Part shown: in pieces, positions 24,791 through 33,500 of the stretch
Position numbering within the stretch: the first letter of the stretch is position 1
Layout: every line of letters begins with the position of its first letter
NCBI GenBank assembly: GCA_024274695.1
Contig: JAJSAI010000023.1
Span: 1 to 41,980, forward strand
Direction: 5' to 3'
Length of the DNA: 41,980 nt
DNA from: an archaeon
GTDB taxonomy: Archaea > B1Sed10-29 > JAJSAI01
Notes under the pieces: generated by a model
Seen by the model: only the letters and a program-made list of their open reading frames with translations
The model's database searches: none
Told to the model about the DNA's origin: nothing
Program-made: the position numbers and the translations under genes

Positions 24791-26801
24791 TTTTCTTACC
24801 CCAGTGTTTTTTGGTTTCGCAGTCTGGGTTCACGCACATTTCAAATGATCTTCTCCCTTTCATGCTTACCCTGACCACGGGAGTCCCGCATGATTCGCAT
24901 GCCTTGTTCAGCGGCTGGACTCTTCCTTTTGCGGGAAGCGGGAACGTTACCCTGCACCCTTTCTTGTAGTTGGAGCAACCCACGAACCGTGTTCCCTTCC
25001 TGGTTCTTATCATCACAAGGTCTCCTCCGCACTCGGGACACTTTCCGAGGATGTTGTCCTTTGATATGGACTGCCTCAGCTCCTGCGAGATCGTTTCCTT
25101 GTTCTCCTGGAGTTTTCTGACTATCCTCTCTAGGATTCCCCGTGACTCCTGCACAACTTCTTCTTTTGTTTTCTTTCCTTCTGCTATCAGGTCCATCTCT
25201 TTTTCTATCATCGCGGTGAGGCTCGGTGAGGTTATGTCCTTGGCGTACTTTTCAAGGGTTTCTATGACCGTGAACGCTATCTGGGAGGGTGTGAAGGTTT
25301 TCCTTCCCAGGAGGTAGCCTCTGGAGATTATTTTCTGGATTATGCCTGCCCTGGTGGATTTTGTTCCCAGCCCCAGGTCCTCCATTGCCTTGAGCAGGGT
25401 CGCTGCGGAGTATCTTGGTTTGGGTTTCGTGTACTCTTTCTTCTCTTCTACCTTGATCACTTTCACTTCTTCTCCTTTTTCCAGTGGAGGGAGTTCTGTT
25501 TCCTTCAGCTGGTTGTAGGGATAGTATTCTCTCCAGCCGGGGTCAATGATCCTCTTGCCCTGCGCTTTGAAGTCTTCTCCAGCGCACTCTATAACGGCTG
25601 TGGTGTTCTGAGTGATGCTGGGGGGCGCGAGGGTTGCGAGGAACCTGTCAACCACCAGGCAGTATATCCTCCATTCCTTTTGGTCGAGTTTTTTCTTGTC
25701 CGCTGCGGCCACGGGGTGTATGGGAGGGTGGTCTGTTGTCCGTTTTTTGCCTTTTGAGGGCGTGATCTTAGGCTGGGAGAGTATCTTCTTCGTTTTTTGA
25801 GAGTACTCAGGAAGCTTGCCTATTTCCCCGAGAATTTTCTTAAAGTTTATGCTGCCAGGGTACACTGTGTTATCCGTTCTGGGGTATGAGATGTATCCGC
25901 GCATGTAAAGCCTTTCGGCTATTTCCAGAACCCTTTCGGGGGAGTAACCGAGGTTCGCTGCCGCGCGCAGGAAGTCGTTGGTGTTGAAGGGGGTCGGCGG
26001 GGACTGTTTACTCTCTCTTACGGAAACCTTTTTCACTACAGCCGTCTTTGCGGCTTTTACTTTCTGGTACACCTCTCTCGCGGCCAGCTCATCTTTTATA
26101 CCTGTCTTTTCCGCCTTGAATTTTTTGGACTGCTTTTCGCAGTGTAAGAATATGTTCCAGAAGGGTTCCGGCTTGAACGCGCGTATTTCCTTTTCTCGGT
26201 TCACGCACAGCGCTAAGGTAGGGGACTGAACTCTTCCCACGGAAAGGAATGCCTTGCCCATTCTCCTGGCTGAGAGGGAGATGAACCTTGTCAGGACCGC
26301 TCCCCAGAGCAGGTCTATCTCCCTTCTCGCGTCAGCAGAGTCTGCCAGGTTGTGGTCAAAGTCAACCAGGTTCTTGAACGCTTTCGTGACCTCTTCTTTT
26401 GTGAGCGCGGAGAACTTTGCTCTTCTCACGGGGAGCCCAGGCTTCTCTTTGAGTATTATCTGGAGCGCTTCTTTTCCTATGGATTCCCCTTCCCTGTCGT
26501 AGTCACAAGCGATTATGACCTCGTCCGCTTCTTTCGCGTATTTTCTCAGCACCCTCGCGAGAGAAGGGGATGTTTGCTTGTACACTATTTTGGCTCTTAC
26601 AAGATCCGCAAGGTCTACCGAGGACCAGTTGGCGTATTCTTTGGGAAAGTCAGGGTTTGTGATGTGCCCCTTCAGTGGGATTATGGTGTACTCTCCTGAA
26701 ATGAAGACTTTTACCTTACCCTCTGAAACGAGCTTTGGAGAACCAAGTATTTTCGCTATCCTCTCCGCCGCAAGCGGTTTCTCCGCTATTACGAGCTTCA
26801 T
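24747..26801 (-). CDS. topA: DNA topoisomerase I (type IA)
   Basis: A 684-residue type IA topoisomerase that relaxes negative supercoils. The N-terminal Toprim domain has VIAEKPLAAERIA and DYDREGESIG, and the active-site Tyr is in GYISYPRTDN near residue 310. Two C4 zinc-binding segments end the protein (CPECGGDL with GCSNYKKGC, then CESCGTPV with CVNPDC), as in archaeal topo I. The start ATG at 26801 overlaps the TGA of the upstream membrane-protein gene by one base (TGATG). A TTG immediately before it is also in frame. It shares an operon with the macrodomain and NFACT-R genes. Confidence 0.95.
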   Translation of the reverse strand: MKLVIAEKPLAAERIAKILGSPKLVSEGKVKVFISGEYTIIPLKGHITNPDFPKEYANWSSVDLADLVRAKIVYKQTSPSLARVLRKYAKEADEVIIACDYDREGESIGKEALQIILKEKPGLPVRRAKFSALTKEEVTKAFKNLVDFDHNLADSADARREIDLLWGAVLTRFISLSARRMGKAFLSVGRVQSPTLALCVNREKEIRAFKPEPFWNIFLHCEKQSKKFKAEKTGIKDELAAREVYQKVKAAKTAVVKKVSVRESKQSPPTPFNTNDFLRAAANLGYSPERVLEIAERLYMRGYISYPRTDNTVYPGSINFKKILGEIGKLPEYSQKTKKILSQPKITPSKGKKRTTDHPPIHPVAAADKKKLDQKEWRIYCLVVDRFLATLAPPSITQNTTAVIECAGEDFKAQGKRIIDPGWREYYPYNQLKETELPPLEKGEEVKVIKVEEKKEYTKPKPRYSAATLLKAMEDLGLGTKSTRAGIIQKIISRGYLLGRKTFTPSQIAFTVIETLEKYAKDITSPSLTAMIEKEMDLIAEGKKTKEEVVQESRGILERIVRKLQENKETISQELRQSISKDNILGKCPECGGDLVMIRTRKGTRFVGCSNYKKGCRVTFPLPAKGRVQPLNKACESCGTPVVRVSMKGRRSFEMCVNPDCETKKHWGKKNDKNRERKSSQPKG

Positions 26802-27535
26802 CAAATCCCTGCCAGAGGATATCTTGTTAGGTAGAGTTCGCTAGCGTACATCTGGGTCAGAGGAAGCACCACCAGAGAGACTATCAGCACGCTCACTATG
26901 TTGTGCTCGAAGAACAGGAACTGGCCTAGAACGGTTTCTATTACCAGCACGAGTATTAGCAGGACAAAACCTATGAGAAGATACTCCAGCAGGGCCCCAG
27001 GATGTTTTGCCACGAATTCTTTTGAGTCAGCCATCGCTCTCAGCACGGGATAGTCTTCCAGCACGATCACCTGGGGAGAAAAGAGGAAGAGAGCCCACAG
27101 CACGAGGAGCACGAACTGCGCCAGTGCTGGAGGCGCGTTCACGAAACTGGCTACTGCTGCCACGGCTACGGTGGCAACGGTCATTATCACCAGGAATATG
27201 AACACTCTGAGCACGTAGTCGGGGAACACGTTGATTATCTTGGCGAACCCGGACTGGTCTAGTGTTTCCTTTAGCTTGGTTATGCTTATCACGCTAGCAA
27301 GGGTTATAGAGAACAAGGCTGTTGATGCCAGGGAAACAGCGGCGAAGAAGACTGCTTCTGTCAGGGTCATGTCAAGTCGTATGCTGGAAAACCGTATCAT
27401 GCCCGCTCCTGCCGCAAGATAGCTTGACAGGAACAGCATCATTGAAAGGGACAGCAGGGCGAATATGCTGAAGGAGACGGTGACCTTGTACGTTTCCTTG
27501 TACATTCCGCAGGCTTTGATGAACGCCTCAAACAT
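26801..27535 (-). CDS. Multi-pass membrane protein, unknown
   Basis: A 244-residue protein with about six transmembrane helices (near residues 20-45, 60-85, 110-135, 138-155, 180-205 and 210-230) and no recognised catalytic residues. The overall shape resembles uncharacterised archaeal membrane proteins of the glycerophosphodiester-phosphodiesterase-membrane-domain-like group, which I cannot confirm. Its ATG at 27535 is about 25 nt after GTTTTATAGTACC (27554-27566), predicting a leaderless start that lies over the stop codon of mtaB. It abuts topA at its 3' end (TGATG), so it may head the topA operon. Confidence 0.7.
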   Translation of the reverse strand: MFEAFIKACGMYKETYKVTVSFSIFALLSLSMMLFLSSYLAAGAGMIRFSSIRLDMTLTEAVFFAAVSLASTALFSITLASVISITKLKETLDQSGFAKIINVFPDYVLRVFIFLVIMTVATVAVAAVASFVNAPPALAQFVLLVLWALFLFSPQVIVLEDYPVLRAMADSKEFVAKHPGALLEYLLIGFVLLILVLVIETVLGQFLFFEHNIVSVLIVSLVVLPLTQMYASELYLTRYPLAGI

Positions 27536-27556
27536 GATTCTGATTAAGTTTTGGTA

Positions 27557-28804
27557 CTATAAAACTTTTGCCTTCAGGTGGCTTGGGCCAGCGCCTGTTA
27601 TTCTGAAGGAAGCCCACTCGCCCGGGACTGCCTTGCCCGAGAAGAAGACTGTCTTGTAGTTTGTGGTGCGAGCCATGCCTTCTGAAACCACGAGGCCTCT
27701 CATTGTCCTGCCAACATACCTTTTGTTATTCTCCTCGCTTATTCTTCTCACGAGATCCGACAGGAGTTTTGACCTTCTTTTGATCACCTGGGTTCTTATC
27801 CTGGGCATCTTTTCCGCAGGGGTTTTCGGCCGTGGGTAGAACTTGGACACGTTGGTAACGTCCGGCCTTGTTTCCTCCAGCAGTCTGATGGTATGATGGT
27901 AGTCTGTCTCGGTTTCTCCAGGCAGGCCCACTATAATGTCAGTGGCTATGGTAACGTCAGGAACGTTCTCTCTCATGTAATCCACTATTCTCACGAAGTC
28001 CCTTGCTTTGTAAGGTCTTCTCATGTTCTTCAGAATCCTGTCAGACCCTGACTGGACAGGAGCGTGCAGGAATGAGTAAACTCGGGGATGATTGAGCAGG
28101 CTGGAGAGCTCCTGCAGCATTCCCAGCGCGTGGTTCGGGTTCATCATCCCTATTCTTATCACGTAGTCCCCGTCTACTTCCAGCAGGGAACGCACGAGCT
28201 CTGGCAGGCTGGTCCCGATGTCAAGCCCGTAGCATCCTGTGTCCTGCGCGGTCAGGAAGATCTCTTTCTTCCCTTCCCTGACCATCTTCTCAAAGGCCAT
28301 TCTTATCTGCTTGGGATCATAGCTTTGGAGGTCTCCTCTCGCGTTCTTCGTCCCGCAGTAAGCGCATCTTCCCAGGCAACCTTCAGATATGGGGAGTATC
28401 CCGGTAATTCCCGGCTGGACCCCGACGGGAACGCCTGGTTTTTCTCCTTCACGGTAGTCCACAATCTTTCCCGAGAGCGTTTTCTTGACAGCGTCAGCGA
28501 TCCTGTTTATTGCCCTCGCGCTCACGACAGAAATCTTGTACCTTTTCAGGAGCACGGGATTGACGTCAGGAAGGCAGCCTGCAACAACGACCCTTTTCCC
28601 CATCTCCAGAAAGTTTTCTATTCTTGAGACCATTCTGGACTCTGTGGGGTTCTTGACAGCACACGTGTTTATCACTACAACGTCCGCGCTCGCAGGATCT
28701 GAGATAGTGAACCCTGCTTTCTCAAGTTCTGCTATAATGTAGTACGTTTCCGCCTTGTTCAGGGAACACCCGTACCCTTCAACGTACACTCTCCTGCTGC
28801 TCAT
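27557..28804 (-). CDS. tRNA (ms2t6A37) methylthiotransferase, MtaB/CDKAL1 type
   Basis: A radical SAM enzyme, 415 residues, that adds a methylthio group to t6A at position 37 of tRNAs reading ANN codons. The N-terminal UPF0004 domain has three Cys (C13, C48 and C77) for an auxiliary [4Fe-4S] cluster, and the radical SAM CxxxCxxC is C143, C147 and C150 in GCLGRCAYC. A C-terminal TRAM RNA-binding domain covers about residues 350-415. Archaeal members form the e-MtaB/CDKAL1 branch. The ATG at 28804 overlaps the TGA of the small membrane-protein gene (ATGA). The frame continues upstream to 29056 but that part is antisense to or overlaps the previous gene and has no family features. Confidence 0.93.
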   Translation of the reverse strand: MSSRRVYVEGYGCSLNKAETYYIIAELEKAGFTISDPASADVVVINTCAVKNPTESRMVSRIENFLEMGKRVVVAGCLPDVNPVLLKRYKISVVSARAINRIADAVKKTLSGKIVDYREGEKPGVPVGVQPGITGILPISEGCLGRCAYCGTKNARGDLQSYDPKQIRMAFEKMVREGKKEIFLTAQDTGCYGLDIGTSLPELVRSLLEVDGDYVIRIGMMNPNHALGMLQELSSLLNHPRVYSFLHAPVQSGSDRILKNMRRPYKARDFVRIVDYMRENVPDVTIATDIIVGLPGETETDYHHTIRLLEETRPDVTNVSKFYPRPKTPAEKMPRIRTQVIKRRSKLLSDLVRRISEENNKRYVGRTMRGLVVSEGMARTTNYKTVFFSGKAVPGEWASFRITGAGPSHLKAKVL

Positions 28805-29085
28805 CGTCTGTTCACTGCAAAAGAAGCGATTGCGCCGCCGGCCAGTAGTGCTATAATGAAACCCTGGAAGGTGCTTGTCACCGGGGGGTTTGACTGCCAG
28901 AGTCCGAGAAACCCTGGGACCACGGAGACCGAGACGAACGCCACAAACGCCAGGAAAACCGGCAGGGCAAGATCTTTTTTCTTGTCCCCTGACAGGGGCA
29001 GCAGGATGCTCGCAAGTCCTGCTCCTATGAGAAGACCTCCTGCCCACACCATCCACTGCGACAGCCAGAACATTTTGCTTTTCAC
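28801..29085 (-). CDS. Small three-helix membrane protein, unknown
   Basis: A 94-residue membrane protein with three hydrophobic segments (near residues 10-30, 42-60 and 70-88) and no family I recognise. It overlaps the genes on both sides by 4 nt (29082-29085 upstream, 28801-28804 downstream), so it is translated with the YbjQ-like and methylthiotransferase genes. Nothing in the sequence explains why a membrane protein is coupled to tRNA modification. Confidence 0.7.
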   Translation of the reverse strand: MKSKMFWLSQWMVWAGGLLIGAGLASILLPLSGDKKKDLALPVFLAFVAFVSVSVVPGFLGLWQSNPPVTSTFQGFIIALLAGGAIASFAVNRR

Positions 29086-29441
29086 TTCCTCTTCTTTTTG
29101 ACGGGCCTTATTTTGACCGCGGTACCGTACGCGAACAACTCAACCGTTCCAGGGATAACCTGCGCGGTCGAGCCTATTCTCACGCCCACCACCGCGTTAG
29201 CCCCGAGGGCCCTCGCGTTCCTAGCCATCCTCTGTAGCACAAATCTCCTCGCGTCGTTAACCATGCTAGTGTATTCCTTGACCTCTCCTCCCAGGAGGGT
29301 CCGGAAGAACGCTATGATATCCTTTCCCAGAAACTTTGACCTAACACTAGTGCCCCATACCAGGCCCTTGACCTCCACAATCTCGTAGCCCGGGACTGTT
29401 TCGGTAGTGACAACGTGCACCGGTTCCATTCCTCTCACCAT
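29082..29441 (-). CDS. YbjQ/UPF0145 family protein
   Basis: A 119-residue protein of the YbjQ family, small pentameric proteins of unknown role found in many bacteria and archaea. Family features are VKGLVWGTSV near residue 25-35, ARRFVLQRMARNARALGANAVVGVRIG in the middle (broken into two parts here for length), and AYGTAVKIRP at the end. The start may be ATG 29441, which fits a leaderless message from ACTTTAAATACC (29461-29472), or ATG 29429, which has GGTGA 5 nt upstream. It heads a three-gene operon with the small membrane protein and the methylthiotransferase. Confidence 0.85.
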   Translation of the reverse strand: MVRGMEPVHVVTTETVPGYEIVEVKGLVWGTSVRSKFLGKDIIAFFRTLLGGEVKEYTSMVNDARRFVLQRMARNARALGANAVVGVRIGSTAQVIPGTVELFAYGTAVKIRPVKKKRK

Positions 29442-29511
29442 AAGATTAAAAAGAACCAGGTATTTAAAGTTATTCGGAGTTGACGAAGAGCGGAAAAAGG
29501 AGAGGATGATC

Positions 29512-30480
29512 ATGGACCGCGAGGACCTGCCGTGGACTGAAAAGTACAGGCCTGAAAGGCTCAAGGACGTTGTCGGACACAAGCACATCGTGGAAAGGCT
29601 CGAGAAGTACGCGAAGACCAAGAACATGCCTCACCTTCTTTTCGCAGGCCCCGCGGGAGTGGGAAAAACAGTGTGCGCAATCGCGCTGGGAAAAGAGCTT
29701 TTCGGGAAAACGTTTAACCAGAATTTTCTTGAGCTGAACGCGAGTGACGAGAGGGGAATAGACGTTATCAGGGGCAAGATAAAAGACTTTGCCGCGGTCC
29801 TGCCTTACGGGGACGCTGACTTTAAGATAATATTCTTGGACGAGGCTGACGCGCTCACCCGGGACGCTCAGGCGGCTCTCAGGAGGACCATGGAAAAGTA
29901 CGCCAGGACCTGCAGGTTCATACTCTCCTGTAATTACTCCAGCCGGATAATAGACCCGATACAGTCAAGGAGCGCTGTGTTCAGGTTCAAGCCACTGTCA
30001 GAAGAGGAGATAATGAAAAGGCTCGAGTACATAGCAAAACAGGAGCATTTGCAGGTCTCAAAAGAGGCGTTGAAGGCCCTTGTTCACGTTTCCGAGGGAG
30101 ACATGAGAAAGGCGATCAACTTCCTGCAGTCTGCTAGTGTTCTGGGCAAGAAGGTTGACGAGGAGACTGTTTACAAGGTCGCCGCGAGAGCAAGGCCGAA
30201 AGAAGTTCAGGAAGTAATAGAAACTGCCCTGAAAGGAGATTTCATGAAGGCCAGAGAAAAGCTTTACACCCTATTGTACGAGTACGGGCTTTCAGGAGAA
30301 GACGTGATGAAGCAGATGCACGGCAGGATAATAGAGCTGAAGATCCCTGAAGAAAAAAAGGCCAGGATAATAGACAGGATGGGAGAGTATTCCTTCAGGA
30401 TAGTTGAAGGAGCTAATGAGAGGATACAACTGGAAGCCCTGCTGGCCTGGCTGGTCATGGAAAGGTCTAAACAGGACTGA
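29512..30480 (+). CDS. rfcS: Replication factor C small subunit
   Basis: The small clamp-loader subunit, 322 residues, four copies of which join one RFC-L (10534-11718) to load PCNA. Its N-terminus is LPWTEKYRPERLKDVVGH, Walker A is GPAGVGKT, Walker B is FLDEAD, and the SRC region is SCNYSSRIIDPIQSR. The collar domain fills the last third. AGGAG at 29498-29502 is 9 nt from ATG 29512 and only 3 nt from ATG 29506, so 29512 is preferred. The plus-strand frame extends further upstream to 29407, but that part lacks homology. The gene is convergent with the giant surface protein. Confidence 0.97.
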   Translation: MDREDLPWTEKYRPERLKDVVGHKHIVERLEKYAKTKNMPHLLFAGPAGVGKTVCAIALGKELFGKTFNQNFLELNASDERGIDVIRGKIKDFAAVLPYGDADFKIIFLDEADALTRDAQAALRRTMEKYARTCRFILSCNYSSRIIDPIQSRSAVFRFKPLSEEEIMKRLEYIAKQEHLQVSKEALKALVHVSEGDMRKAINFLQSASVLGKKVDEETVYKVAARARPKEVQEVIETALKGDFMKAREKLYTLLYEYGLSGEDVMKQMHGRIIELKIPEEKKARIIDRMGEYSFRIVEGANERIQLEALLAWLVMERSKQD

Positions 30481-30519
30481 AAAAAGAAAGGTTTTACAAA
30501 AAGAGGAGAAAGGGGTTTT
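30481..30519. terminator. Convergent terminator region between rfcS and the surface protein gene
   Basis: After the rfcS stop the plus strand has GGGGTTTTT at 30509-30517. On the minus strand, reading out of the surface-protein gene, T-runs lie at 30497-30501 and 30481-30486 (A-runs on the plus strand). Short T-runs are typical archaeal termination signals, so this 39-bp gap probably ends transcription from both sides. Confidence 0.5.
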
Positions 30520-33500
30520 TCACTTTCTTCTCGTCATTTTCTTTCCAGCGCCGGATATGGGAGGTGTTCTCTTCTGTTTCCAGTATAGTACTGCTGAGAG
30601 CAGTACTGCCACTATTGCGACCACTCCTGCCACGAGCACCCACGTGTAGTCCTGTGCTGTTGGTGTTACCTCCTGCGCTGGTTTAGTGGGAGCCTGCGGC
30701 GCTGAAGGAGCTGCTGGCTGCTGTTCTTCCGCCGGTTTCTCCTCAGGAGCCTGTTCTTCTGGGGCTGGAGCCGCTGGCTGTTCTTCTGTTGGCGCGGTTC
30801 CTGCAACGAACACCTTGGATGCAGGCTTTTCCTCCACTATGTTCAGGTTCTTCCAGCCGCTTGTCTGGTACTCTACCGTGAGCTCGTCCCCTGGGTTCAC
30901 CTGGTCGTACACGAGCATGAACACAGGGTCTTCCCTCACGACGCGCACCGTCGCTCCCGGAGCATTCACTGTTATCTCTGAAGCGTTCGCCGCAAAGTCT
31001 TTGGGCACCTCGTCGTAGACCACGACGTTGTGCAGTGTCTCGGTTCCAGTGTACTTGAGCGTGACCTTGAGCGTTGACGCGCTCGTGCTTGAGATCATGC
31101 TCGCGGTATGAGTGAAGTCTCCGGCGTACTTGTAGGATTGTTCTGCGAGCCTGTTCAGCGCGTCCTCTGTCAGCTGCTCTCCGAGCACGTCTTCAAGAGC
31201 CTTCTTGAGGGACTCGTCACTTGTTATCTCCTGCACTACTTCCTCTGCGCTCTTGTACTCCTGCACTGGTTCTGGCTCTCCTTCCATTGTCACACTCCCT
31301 GTCGGGACGCTTCCGCCCGCGAGACCTCCTGCTGTTGTGGTGGTGGTCGTGCTTGGAATGTGATAGTTGACTTTTATGTTGTGTACTCCTGGAGAGAGGG
31401 TACCGTCCAGGAGGATAAGGCTTCCCTTCTTGTACGTTCCCTGCCATGGGGCGCCGTCAACGAGGATTTCTATCTGGTCTGCGTTCGTTATGCCTGGAAC
31501 GTCATCGTTCGTGAGTTTTATGTTACCCTGCTGTGCCATGTTTATTGTTGCACTGTAGTTGTTGTCTCCGGCGGTCCCTTGTGGAACAACCTCTTCTATT
31601 GCAGGGAAGGAGAGCAGGGCGTTTGCTTTCAGCACGAACGTTTTGCCTGCAAGCCATGCGTCAGGCAGGTCAGTGTGGTTCACTACTGCTACCGTGATCT
31701 TGTACCTGTATACTGAGAAGCAAACGGTGATGTTCGCTCCATGCGTAGGAGACCCTGATATCGCGTCCGTCACGTTATAGCACGCTGAATACGCGCTGGT
31801 CCTGGTAGCGTTTGGAGCCGCCCACGCTGTTCCGTTCCACTCTTGTAGTGTAACTCCTGACGATATGTTAAGTGTCTTCACCGTGCCGTCAGGAAGTGAA
31901 ACGGTCACGTTCTTCGGGAACACGAAGTCAAGGTACACGTTGTCCTGAGTGTAGAACTGGTTCAGCGCTGAAATGTTCACCGTGTACGTCGTGTTCACAG
32001 TAGCGCCGAGTTCAGGAGGCGCTGTTGTCGGGTCGAACCCTGTGACTGTCTGGCTTGACACGTTAATCGGAGGTATCGCGCTCAGGTAAAGGGTAACTGG
32101 CACAACAGTCTGGTTGGTGGCGTTAACCTGGAGGGTTATTACTGTTTTCCCTGACGCGAAGTCAAAGGAGAAGCTTCCGTTAATGGGCTGGCTGGCCAGG
32201 TCTCCTGTGTTAGCGTACTTCGTACCGTTGTACTCTATGGTGAACAAGTTGCTGAACCCGTACTGTCCCGGAAGAGCGTCAGGGGCTATCAGGGTCAGGT
32301 TCACTGGCCCTGCGGGGGTGTAGATAGTCTGAGTACTCACCTTCGCTGGGATGAGTCCTGGGGTGGTCAGGGTGATCGTGACGATCTCGTTTGATGCTGC
32401 AAGGTTGCTTGCGTTAAGCTGGAAAGTATAGTTGTACGCGAGGTTCTCCATGCTGGTGGCTCCCGCGAACACTGGCTTATCAGTGTATACTGGGTCCACC
32501 CAGAATCCTTCAAGGAAAGACTCGTCATCCTCCCTGTATATTGGGACAGGAACACTGTACTCGCTCCTCAGGGTGGTCAGGTTAGCGTCCTGCAGGGTTA
32601 TCTTGCTGGAATCGTAGGACTGCTTGGGCAGCCCGTTCACGACGTACACTGTCAGGTACTGGCCGGCGTTAATGTTTCCTGCCGAGTCGTTGGCCCTGAC
32701 CGCGAAGGTGTAAACTCCGGACTGGGAGGGAGTGAACTGGCAGTTCACTGGTGACGTTCCCGTGCATGAGTATACTGTGGTGTTGGTCATGTCAATAACA
32801 CTAACCACTGTAGTGTTCACTCCTGACGTGGCGTCAGTGACGGTCACGGGAACAGTGATCGCTTCTCCTGCTGTAGTGTACCATCTTCCGTTTATCTGGA
32901 CCGCGTTGGTGACTGCACCGAACGAAACTGCAGGGGGCGTGTTGTCCACGGTAACGTTAATGGTTGAATCGCTTGACCATCCCGCCTGGTCCCCGGCGCT
33001 GAAGGTCAGGGAATACGCTCCGTCAGGCAGGCCTGAAAGGTTCCAGTGGAAGTTGCAGACTATGACTCCAGGCGCTGATCCAGATTTTGTACAACTTGTG
33101 GCCTGGCTAAAGTCTGTTGTCCCGTTTGGTGCCGAAACAGTCGCGCTTGATATGCTCGTGCCCGCGTCAGTCGCGTTCACGACCACCGTCACGTAGGAGG
33201 TGTACTGGTTGAACGCGCTGTTGTTCGCGGGAGTCTCCCACGCGATCACAGGCGGATTGTTGTCCACGTACACGGGCTGTACCCCGGTGGTGTCATTGTA
33301 GTTGCCTGCCTGGTCGGTTATGTTAAACTGGATTGCGTACATTCCGTCTGCAACACTTGCCGAGGCGAGCAGGCCCCTCCACACTCCCTGGGTCAGGTTT
33401 CCTGAGTACAGGCTCATTGCAGTCCACGGGGTCACGTTAACTCCGCTGCTCATCAGCGCAAAGTTGACGCCCGCGATTCCCGTGAAGTAGTCGGAGAAGT

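Noticed and set aside
28805-29056. Upstream extension of the methylthiotransferase
   Set aside because: The region codes for the small membrane protein in another frame, and MtaB's conserved N-terminus begins at 28804.
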